DNA of 62,529 nucleotides from Bacteroidota bacterium (GTDB lineage: Bacteria > Bacteroidota > Bacteroidia > Chitinophagales > Saprospiraceae): NCBI GenBank assembly GCA_963169325.1, contig CAUJEY010000016.1, forward strand, positions 1 to 62,529. The letters run 5' to 3'. The notes under the pieces were generated by a model that did no database searches, was not told the DNA's origin, and was given only the letters and a program-made list of their open reading frames with translations. Shown here piece by piece: positions 35,764-43,153 of this stretch (its first letter is position 1; each line of letters begins with the position of its first letter). The position numbers were made by a program, and so were the translations under genes.

Positions 35764-37401
35764 ATGATTGATCAGACGCCACCTAAATCCCGGGTACAAT
35801 TGCCCCTGATACTTGCCGCCGTATTGGCCGGCGGTATGTTTATCGGGCAGCAACTGCCCCGTTACGAACAAAATGTACGTTTTTTACCGAATAGTTACAA
35901 AACCGGCCAGGTCGCCGGCGCGTTGGATGAAATACTGCGGTACATCGATGCCAAATACGTGGACACGGTGGACCTGGATGCAGTGAAAAAAGGCGCTATC
36001 ACCCACTTGCTCGAACAACTCGATCCGCATTCCGTGTATATCAGCCCGGATGAGCTGCACCACGTGGAAGAAGATATGAGTGGCAATTTCGAGGGTATAG
36101 GCATTGAGTTTCTGGTGGTGGACGACACGATCCAGGTCGTGACGCCGCTGGCAGGCGGCCCCTCCGAGACAGCCGGCATTCAGGCCGGCGATAAAATCGT
36201 CACGATTGCCGATTCGATCGTGGCCGGGGTCAAGGTGAATAATGCTTCCATTTACAAACGATTACGCGGCGCGAAAGGCACCACTGTTAAAATAGGCATC
36301 CTGCGAGGCGTCGAAAAAAACCTGCGTCATTTCAACGTTGTCCGCGATGTCATTCCGGTGCACAGTGTGGATGTGGCTTATATGCTGGACGACCAAACAG
36401 GTTACCTCAAAATCAATCGTTTCAGCGCACCCACATACCAGGAATTTATGGAATCGCTGCGGCCCCTGGTGGAAGAAAAAGGGATGCGAAACCTGGTGCT
36501 CGACCTACGCGGCAACCCCGGCGGTTATCTCAATGAAGCAACCGAACTGCTGAGCCAGTTTTTTGGAGACGGCAAATTGCTGGTGTACACGCAGGGTCGA
36601 ACGGAGGAGCGGCGGGAATACACGAGCAACGGCCGGGCCCGCTTCGATATTCAGAACATTGCCGTCCTGATCGACGAAGGTTCGGCATCCGCCAGCGAAA
36701 TTGTGGCTGGCGCCATACAGGATCACGACCGCGGCTGGGTAGTCGGCCGGCGTTCCTTCGGCAAGGGCCTGGTGCAGGAGCAGTACCCGCTCAGCGACGG
36801 CGGCGCTATCCGGCTCACTGTTTCGCGCTACTACACTCCCAGCGGGCGCAGTATTCAGCGCGATTATAAAAACGGCAAAGACTACGACCACGAAACGGAC
36901 CGGCGCCTGGAAAACGGCGAACTGTCCGATGCCTCCAAAATAACGGTAGAGGACAGCACAAAATACTATACCGGTTCCGGTCGTATCGTATACGGCGGCG
37001 GCGGGATTACGCCCGATGTTTTTATCCCCCTGGATACATCTTATGCCAATGATTATTTCTTCGATGCGCGTCAAAATCTGGCCCAATTCGCCTCCCGCTG
37101 GATGGAAGGACGCGACCGCAGTACTTTGCCGGCCACCGCGGATGCGTTTGTGCGGCAATTCCAGGTAAGCAACCCGGTTTTTGAAGAATTTATAAGCTAT
37201 TTAGAAAAACAAGGGGTGGCGCGCAACGACAAACAACTGGCCGAATGCCAGCCAGAATTGCGGCTGCAACTCAAAGCCCGCATAGCCAAAGCGCTGTTTC
37301 AGGACGAAGGACTGTACAAAGTGTTGAACGACGACGACCCGGCCGTGGAAAAGGCTATACAGGTTTTGAAGAGTGGTGCGCAGGTGGCCAGGCGGCAATA
37401 A
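35764..37401 (+). CDS. C-terminal processing peptidase (S41, CtpA/Prc type)
   Basis: A periplasmic serine protease that trims or degrades proteins from the C-terminus. One N-terminal membrane anchor or signal (VQLPLILAAVLAGGMFIGQQ, ~11-30) is followed by a helical cap, a PDZ domain (~110-195, including GIGIEFLVVDDTIQVVTPL and AGIQAGDKIVTIAD) and the catalytic core: LDLRGNPGGYLNEA, GSASASEIVAGA with Ser ~309, and SFGKGLVQEQ with Lys ~334. The 545-residue length is normal for Bacteroidota CtpA. The C-terminal helical tail is intact. It converges with the ligand-gated channel gene, with one base between the two stop codons. Confidence 0.95.
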   Translation: MIDQTPPKSRVQLPLILAAVLAGGMFIGQQLPRYEQNVRFLPNSYKTGQVAGALDEILRYIDAKYVDTVDLDAVKKGAITHLLEQLDPHSVYISPDELHHVEEDMSGNFEGIGIEFLVVDDTIQVVTPLAGGPSETAGIQAGDKIVTIADSIVAGVKVNNASIYKRLRGAKGTTVKIGILRGVEKNLRHFNVVRDVIPVHSVDVAYMLDDQTGYLKINRFSAPTYQEFMESLRPLVEEKGMRNLVLDLRGNPGGYLNEATELLSQFFGDGKLLVYTQGRTEERREYTSNGRARFDIQNIAVLIDEGSASASEIVAGAIQDHDRGWVVGRRSFGKGLVQEQYPLSDGGAIRLTVSRYYTPSGRSIQRDYKNGKDYDHETDRRLENGELSDASKITVEDSTKYYTGSGRIVYGGGGITPDVFIPLDTSYANDYFFDARQNLAQFASRWMEGRDRSTLPATADAFVRQFQVSNPVFEEFISYLEKQGVARNDKQLAECQPELRLQLKARIAKALFQDEGLYKVLNDDDPAVEKAIQVLKSGAQVARRQ

Positions 37402-37402
37402 G

Positions 37403-39556
37403 TTACGTTTTGTAAATCAAATAAAACAGCATTAAAAACAGGATAAGCAGCAAATACGGAATCCAGACTTTGCTGCTCATTCTAAATATACCCCGTTTTT
37501 TAGCGGCGGCCGATACCGGTCTGCTGCCTACTTTTTGCCGGTCGATGTAGGCGACGTAGATGAAGCAGAAGAAGTTGATCGCCAGCGTGAGCATCAGGAA
37601 AATATAGGCGAGGTTCATTGAATCCGTCGCGGGCGAAATCTGCACAAGGTTGATGGAGTAGGCCACCGTGGCGAGGAAAGAGGTGATGATGAGTTCGCCC
37701 ACTTCTTCAAAAGTGGCTTTGTGGAAAAACAACATGAATATCGGCAGGGCGCTGAACATGATGAAGGGCAGTATCACGAGGATAATGGCCCCCCAGGGTT
37801 CGCGGCTCACGCGCAGGTGGACGTTCAGGGTTTTGTATTTTTCGAAATTCCGGGTGCTGTCAATGGGGTCGAAGGTGGCTTTATAAGGCGACCCGATCGC
37901 GTTCGACACGTTGTTGTCGAGCGTGATGTAATACGCCTCGGTGTTCCAGTCATTCATTTGGAAATCAGCGATTTTATCCCTTACCTGCAGGCGACTGTAG
38001 TCGAAACTGATTTTGATATTGTTGCTCGAACTGAGCGCCTCGATGGGGATTTTGATTTCGTGGCGGTCGAAGGGGAACGCGAACGACACGAAGTTGCCCA
38101 GGAATTGGCCGCTGATGCGGTACAGGCGCAGTACGCTGCCGTTGGTGTCGGGTTCTTCCGCGATGAGGTACCGGGATTCGGGGTCGTTTATGGTGGCAAA
38201 ATCGATGTAGCCTTCTTTTCTGATATAGTTCGAATCTACGATTACCCAATAGAGCAGGTTGCAGTTGAAGGTGTTTTTTCGTATATCTATGTCGTTTATG
38301 TCGACAATGTCGATGCCTACGTGCAGATTGGGGATAGTGTCGCCCTCGGTGTTAATTTGGGTGGGGCAACTGCGGGTGCGGCCATACTGGATGCTGTTGA
38401 AAGCCGGCTCCCGTTTGAGAATCAGCGTACTGTCGAACTCGTATAACTCATTAAAAATCGAAATTTTGCGGTTTTTCAGATTTTTGAAATACGTCACCAA
38501 TGCCGTCCGGTGGGTATGGCCGGCTTTCAATGCCGTTTCAAAAATATTCATGGCATCGTAGCAGCGAAGCAGGGTGTTTTGCGCGGTGCGCACCTGGAAA
38601 AACCGCCCCGGAAACTGCTTGTCAATTTTTTCTTTGAGCAAATGCGGCTCTTCCGGAAGCAATTCTTCGGCAGTTTCATATCGAATAACCGTGTGTCCTT
38701 TTTCTTTAGTCAGGGTCTGCAATTCTGAATCTTTCAGGTTCGTCATGCCTGAAATGCCGACTATGGTTTTGGGCTTAATTTCGCCTTTGCCTGCTTGCTG
38801 CAAGGCGCGTATGACGAGGTTGCCATAGGCGCTGTGCAGGTTGAGCAAAATATATTTTTCCGTTGTCGCGGCCAGCGCCCTTCTTATTTTTCGAATGACC
38901 CGGGGTGTATCTGTTTCCGGCACGAGGTTGTTCACGAGGCTGTCCTGTTTGAGTATCAGCAGCGTATCGCAAGGCAGTCCGTATTTTTCTATAACTTTTT
39001 TAAACTGTTCGTGGAGCAAATAATCGTTTTCGGTGATAAAACCCACGGAAGGCGCCTTCAATACTTTTTGGATAAAATTGGCGAGGTAGAACGGCTGCGG
39101 GTCGTTGGGCTCCATAAAAATGGCGTTGTTGCCAAACAGTGTGTCGTTTTGGTCGGCCGTCATGGAAATCACGGGCAATTGATCGCGGATGATATCGCGT
39201 GCATGGCGGATGTGCCGTCCCCAGGTATTGTCCACGACCAGCGCGATATTCGTGTCGGCCAAAATGCTGTTGTATATCTGCTGAATGGTATCCTCCTGAA
39301 AATCGCATTGAAACGCGCGCAGACGGTATTCATAAGGGTATTCCGGTTGCTGCGAATTATTGATGCGATGCAGATACGCTTCCAGGGCAAGCATGTGCAG
39401 CGAGTCGGAGAAGTTGTTGCGCCGGGCTTTGAGCGGGTCTTCAAAGTTGAATCCCACAAAGGCGACGTATTTCACCGGGCGGTTGAAAATTGATTTTTTG
39501 CAAGCGAAATGCGCCAGGAAAAAGAGCGCGGTCAAGCCAAAAATGATTTTTTGCAT
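37403..39556 (-). CDS. Pentameric ligand-gated ion channel fused to periplasmic-binding domain
   Basis: A 717-residue protein joining a sensor and a channel. After an export or lipid signal (residues 1-19, ending HFAC, not a canonical lipobox), residues ~28-395 read as a type I periplasmic-binding fold (YVAFVGFNF, NIALVVDNTWG, QLPVISMTADQND, SVGFITENDYL, TIVGISGM). Residues ~410-585 match the extracellular domain of prokaryotic pentameric channels: IDIVDINDIDIRKNTF, then the pro-loop SFAFPFDRHEIKI (~492-503), DWNTEAYYI and LNVHLRVSRE. Four membrane segments follow at ~588-611, 619-640, 646-671 and 695-715. By hand alignment to GLIC the M2 helix gives Glu at -2', -1' and 2' (E617, E618, E621) and Leu at 9' (L628), suggesting a cation channel. 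Ligand unknown. A NIPSNAP lipoprotein gene lies 67 bp upstream on the same strand. Confidence 0.9.
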   Translation of the reverse strand: MQKIIFGLTALFFLAHFACKKSIFNRPVKYVAFVGFNFEDPLKARRNNFSDSLHMLALEAYLHRINNSQQPEYPYEYRLRAFQCDFQEDTIQQIYNSILADTNIALVVDNTWGRHIRHARDIIRDQLPVISMTADQNDTLFGNNAIFMEPNDPQPFYLANFIQKVLKAPSVGFITENDYLLHEQFKKVIEKYGLPCDTLLILKQDSLVNNLVPETDTPRVIRKIRRALAATTEKYILLNLHSAYGNLVIRALQQAGKGEIKPKTIVGISGMTNLKDSELQTLTKEKGHTVIRYETAEELLPEEPHLLKEKIDKQFPGRFFQVRTAQNTLLRCYDAMNIFETALKAGHTHRTALVTYFKNLKNRKISIFNELYEFDSTLILKREPAFNSIQYGRTRSCPTQINTEGDTIPNLHVGIDIVDINDIDIRKNTFNCNLLYWVIVDSNYIRKEGYIDFATINDPESRYLIAEEPDTNGSVLRLYRISGQFLGNFVSFAFPFDRHEIKIPIEALSSSNNIKISFDYSRLQVRDKIADFQMNDWNTEAYYITLDNNVSNAIGSPYKATFDPIDSTRNFEKYKTLNVHLRVSREPWGAIILVILPFIMFSALPIFMLFFHKATFEEVGELIITSFLATVAYSINLVQISPATDSMNLAYIFLMLTLAINFFCFIYVAYIDRQKVGSRPVSAAAKKRGIFRMSSKVWIPYLLLILFLMLFYLIYKT

Positions 39557-39623
39557 TGGCGGGCCTGAAAATTGATTAGCAATATTCAGGTGTCAAAGAT
39601 AGAAAAAGGATGGCTGGAAAAGG

Positions 39624-40439
39624 TCAGAAATCGGAATAGCCGGTCGGGTGCAGCAGGTAGCTGTCTATTTTCGATACATTCCGCGGTTTGTATTCGGGTA
39701 GCGCCGTCATGGTTTTCCATTCCGGGCTATCTCCGAATGCCTTCCAGTGCGCCGCTCTGGCCGCCGCGTTGTCGAAACAAATCATATATACCAGGTTCGG
39801 CATATGGGCTCCGGACAATGCTGATCCGTAAAAAACGGCGTTGAACCCGAGTTTCCGGAACAGGCCGATTTCATCCGCCACATTGAACATGTGTACTTTA
39901 TTGACATGGAGTTTTTCCGTGGCGCTTTCGTAGCTGCGTATTTCGTAAACCCGTTCGTTGCGCGGCGTTTTGATGTTCGGAACCTCCATCCGGGGGTTTC
40001 CGCTGAACGCGGACAGCCAACTGATTTCCATCCGTTGGTAGGGTGGGGTGTCGTTTGTGGCGTTCCAGTAGGCTGCGCCGGAGGTCTCGTGTTGCTTGTC
40101 GTTTTGCAGGGTTTGCGGCAGTTGGGCCAGCGCATCCAGCGAGCGGGCGGGAATCAACACGAATATCCGTTTTCCGGCATTGGCCGTATCACTTTCCAGA
40201 GGTTTGAATACGCCGATGTTGCTCCAGCCGGCCCGGTGCAGAGTAGGCAGAAAGGCCTGTTGCAGATAGTTGTCGACGAGTTGTTCCTGGGTTTTGTCCT
40301 TGATGTGGTAGGTTCGGAGTTCGTAAAAATCGCCTTGAGCGGTTGTTTTTGAGGTTTTGGAGGGGGTTGAACAGCCGGTAAGGAAGAAGGGAATCAATAT
40401 GACCAGGCCGATGAAAATGCGAAGTTGATTGTTATCCAT
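39624..40439 (-). CDS. NIPSNAP-family lipoprotein
   Basis: A 271-residue envelope lipoprotein: N-terminal helix LRIFIGLVILIPFFLTGCST with lipobox LTGC (Cys ~23). It contains two ferredoxin-like NIPSNAP domains, residues ~36-130 (FYELRTYHIKDKT, LHRAGWSNIGVFKPLES) and ~163-265 (VYEIRSYESATEKLHVNKV, LVYMICFDNAAARAAHWKAF). NIPSNAP proteins occur in bacteria and mitochondria and have no agreed biochemical role. The gene precedes the ligand-gated channel in the same direction with 67 bp between, so the two could be one transcript. The start ATG at 40439 gives the complete signal. Confidence 0.9.
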   Translation of the reverse strand: MDNNQLRIFIGLVILIPFFLTGCSTPSKTSKTTAQGDFYELRTYHIKDKTQEQLVDNYLQQAFLPTLHRAGWSNIGVFKPLESDTANAGKRIFVLIPARSLDALAQLPQTLQNDKQHETSGAAYWNATNDTPPYQRMEISWLSAFSGNPRMEVPNIKTPRNERVYEIRSYESATEKLHVNKVHMFNVADEIGLFRKLGFNAVFYGSALSGAHMPNLVYMICFDNAAARAAHWKAFGDSPEWKTMTALPEYKPRNVSKIDSYLLHPTGYSDF

Positions 40440-40527
40440 GATTGACCATTTAGTACGCTTTTTACTCCTTGCTCATTTTCAAATTGGATGCATTAGAATA
40501 TCAGTAAAGGTGTGGAACGGTGCTTAA

Positions 40528-41346
40528 TCACTCACCGGTCGAGTATTGCCTGAATTTATCTTTCGCATGTGTCTCGTCGATGACTTCAAAACTGGAATAA
40601 TCTGCCTCCTTTATCGGCTCGTCATAGCGGTAGACACGGTTTTTGTCTTTCGCGAAACTATTGTTCAGCGGCGCAAAGGACTTGGTATCGGCGTCTTTTA
40701 TCTCCATGCCGTTGAAATAGACGCGTCGTTTGTCTTTAAAGTAGGAATCGCTCGCCGAGGAGTCGATCAGTTCGAAAGTAGCCGGATCGGCTTCCGACAG
40801 CACATTGTACGTCACCATCACCACATCGGTAGACTTGTAGGTTCCATGCAAGCTGCCGAGTTTGACGAAATGCCCCGCATCGCGTGAAATCAGGTCGTTT
40901 TGGTAATAAACGCGCGCTTTATCCCGGATCAGAAAACCCTCCCTGGGCAGGAATTCAACGGTGGCGGGGTCGGCTTCGGGTATTTTGCTGCTTTTGAAAT
41001 ACACGTGGTTTTTATCTTTAGCAAAATTGCCGTCCAGCGCTTCGAAAGTGGCCGCGTCGGTCGTGAAGAAATACTGGTGGTAGTATGCGTATTTTTTGTC
41101 TTTCGCGTAATGCCTGTTCAAAATGCTAAACGTGGCATAATCCGCCTCCGCAATAGTGTGGTCTTCTATGGAAATGAGGCCTAAAAAGGCGCCCCGGTAA
41201 ATCACTTCGCCTTTATCCGATTTGATATACCCCGAAACGGGATTTTTTTCTTTTGATTTACAGCCGTTTATGACAAAAATTGAGCTCCAGAAAAAAATCA
41301 ATATCCGGAAAGGAAGTAAAAAAAATGTTTTGAGCAAAGATGCCAT
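40528..41346 (-). CDS. DKNYY-type repeat lipoprotein
   Basis: A 272-residue exported protein made of about six short repeats of the DKNYY type: xYAKDKKYAYYHQ, FAKDKNHVYFKS, IRDKARVYYQND, FKDKRRVYFNGM, FAKDKNRVYRYD, each followed by ADxxTFExL. A hydrophobic N-terminus ends INGCKSKEK, resembling a lipoprotein signal (Cys ~29). Such repeats probably form a beta-rich surface, but function is unknown. It is 89 bp upstream of the NIPSNAP gene on the same strand; whether they share a transcript is unclear. Confidence 0.8.
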   Translation of the reverse strand: MASLLKTFFLLPFRILIFFWSSIFVINGCKSKEKNPVSGYIKSDKGEVIYRGAFLGLISIEDHTIAEADYATFSILNRHYAKDKKYAYYHQYFFTTDAATFEALDGNFAKDKNHVYFKSSKIPEADPATVEFLPREGFLIRDKARVYYQNDLISRDAGHFVKLGSLHGTYKSTDVVMVTYNVLSEADPATFELIDSSASDSYFKDKRRVYFNGMEIKDADTKSFAPLNNSFAKDKNRVYRYDEPIKEADYSSFEVIDETHAKDKFRQYSTGE

Positions 41347-41453
41347 GACAAGAGCAATACGGGTTTAAAGTAGAGACAAATGTCGGATAATATCGGTTTG
41401 CTAGATTGTTTTTGAGCACACTACATTTTCCCGACATGCTTAACCGGCATCTT

Positions 41454-41702
41454 TCATTTCAGCAATTTCTCCCCGCTGTTTTTTTCCGGAAAATTAAGCT
41501 TCAGGTAATTGTAGAAACGTCGCATGTTGGCATCTTCAAAGACGGTTTCTTCGCCGGAGTTGGTGAATATGTGCAGTTCGTATCCCTTTGGAACTTTATC
41601 AACGTAATAGTGGCGCATGTCTTCCCAGGCGAAATACTGTGTTTTTGGATTGCCGGCGGGACGTTTTCCAATTTTTTCTGAATTTGCTACAAATCTAACC
41701 GA
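41454..41702 (-). pseudogene. Orphan coding fragment, C-terminal part of a lost protein
   Basis: An open frame of 82 codons bounded by TAG (41703-41705) and TGA (41454-41456). Its translation is protein-like (TQYFAWEDMRHYYVDKVP, GYELHIFTNSGEETVFED, MRRFYNYLKLNFPEKN) but has no start codon before the internal ATG that would give only ~55 residues. It overlaps the 3' end of the MBOAT gene by 8 bp in the +1 frame, so it is either a 3' remnant of another gene or a tail cut off by a frameshift. The pattern W-D---YY----GYEL-I----GE---F resembles bacterial PH-like domains; that is a guess. Confidence 0.5.
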
Positions 41703-42669
41703 CTACGGCGATACTTAATATCAAATTTCTCAAGGGTGTCACCACCAATTCAATGAAATTACGGTGAAAAAGTAAGGGCATAGGTAATAACAGCCAACCG
41801 AACACCCAAATTCGGGACCACACGGAGTGGTTAATGATATTTTGCACCCACGCCGATTCGTTTTCTGCATACATCACCAAGCCGTGTATTATAAAGTACG
41901 ACAAGGGCAGGCCATATCCTGAATTTACGGGGAAGGAGATGGCAATTTCATGTAGCAAACCGGATAACAAAAAGGAACAAAACATAGCAATTTTTATCCC
42001 ATATCTATCTTTTAGTGGTCTGTATGCGACGATCGCTGTCATCTCCGAAAAGGCCAGGTTCCACCTTTTACCCCAAAATTCTTTCAACGATTTTGCCTTG
42101 TAGGGCGAAATAAAAAGTTCTTTTACATTGACCCCCAAAAGCCGCCAAATGGCAGCGCTTAAATTTAATATTCCAAAATGCAGGATGAGGCTCAGCCCAA
42201 CCAGCATGGTAAGATCAGACAGGAAATAGATGTTAAATGATTGGTTTTCAATATATTTTGAAGCAATAAGAAGGCCCAGCCCAAGCAGTATTCTGGAAAT
42301 GCCAATGGCGACAAGTCGTGCTGCCTTTGTCAGGGGTTTTGAGATGAATTGCTCAAACAAGGCCGGTCGCATGCCGAACCATCCCGAGGCAAACACCAAC
42401 CATTGTATAAAATTCATTGCAGGTTTTCCGTGATATGTTTCTACCAATACAATGGATTTCATGGCAATTAATTGCAAGGACGCAATAGCAACCATTCTGT
42501 ATAAAGCGGGCGCTCCCGTTGTTGTGTAAATAGAGAACAAGGTGGTTAGTATGATTATAAACCACGAGATAGTTCTTGCAATCGTTTTATTTTTTATAAA
42601 GCCAAGAAAATAACCCGCTAATAACAAAAAGACAGCCCAACTGACCAAATAATACATCGTTATATCCAT
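41695..42669 (-). CDS. MBOAT-family acyltransferase, wax-synthase-like
   Basis: A 324-residue polytopic membrane enzyme related to plant-type wax ester synthases. Such enzymes transfer an acyl group from acyl-CoA to an alcohol. Key features: SLKEFWGKRWN (~194-204), the family's active-site loop, and LLSGLLHEIAIS with the catalytic His at ~240 inside a helix. About eight hydrophobic helices surround these. The first ATG (42669) lies within the upstream gene; a second (42657) starts three bases after its stop and is equally possible. By eye, base composition is lower in GC than the neighbouring secreted-protein genes, as it is for its partner, suggesting that the two moved together. Confidence 0.82.
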   Translation of the reverse strand: MDITMYYLVSWAVFLLLAGYFLGFIKNKTIARTISWFIIILTTLFSIYTTTGAPALYRMVAIASLQLIAMKSIVLVETYHGKPAMNFIQWLVFASGWFGMRPALFEQFISKPLTKAARLVAIGISRILLGLGLLIASKYIENQSFNIYFLSDLTMLVGLSLILHFGILNLSAAIWRLLGVNVKELFISPYKAKSLKEFWGKRWNLAFSEMTAIVAYRPLKDRYGIKIAMFCSFLLSGLLHEIAISFPVNSGYGLPLSYFIIHGLVMYAENESAWVQNIINHSVWSRIWVFGWLLLPMPLLFHRNFIELVVTPLRNLILSIAVVG

Positions 42670-43088
42670 GCGGAATTATACAGGAATGCGGCGAAATAAA
42701 CCAGGGTAAAGAGTACGAACAGCGATATCAGCCCGATTTCGCCTATAGTGAAAAACAATCCTTTGGGCGCATCAGTTTTGTCAAAATAGAAAAATTGGAT
42801 TACTATCCTGGCGAGCCAGTATAAGGCAATAAACAAGGTGAGGCTTTTGGCCAAAAACGATTGATTCAACAAGTCGCCGGCGCCAAGGATGGATACAAGA
42901 CCAAAGCTGAAATTAATGACCAAAATATACCCTGCATAGGTCCAGAACATTTGCCGGAGCAGCGGCTGCAAATGCGCCAACCCCTTTTTCCAGTTTAGCA
43001 CGCGGGGAATGATCAGACTACCCAATGTCAGGATAATATGACCGATACCGCAGCAAAAGATCATTAATTTCAGCGTGTCGACCTGCAT
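42660..43088 (-). CDS. Small four-helix membrane protein next to MBOAT gene
   Basis: A 142-residue protein with four predicted membrane helices (LMIFCCGIGHIILTLGSLI, FWTYAGYILVINFSFGLVSI, KSLTLFIALYWLARIVIQFF, GEIGLISLFVLFTLVYFAAF). I do not recognise the family. Its stop overlaps the first possible start of the MBOAT gene by 10 bp, so the two are very likely co-translated and may act together in the membrane. No catalytic motif is visible. Confidence 0.65.
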   Translation of the reverse strand: MQVDTLKLMIFCCGIGHIILTLGSLIIPRVLNWKKGLAHLQPLLRQMFWTYAGYILVINFSFGLVSILGAGDLLNQSFLAKSLTLFIALYWLARIVIQFFYFDKTDAPKGLFFTIGEIGLISLFVLFTLVYFAAFLYNSAWI

Positions 43089-43153
43089 ACGTTGAGTTTT
43101 TTTGCTTAATTATTTATTGACTCATTTCTAAAACAGCCACAGCGATCCTCGCC

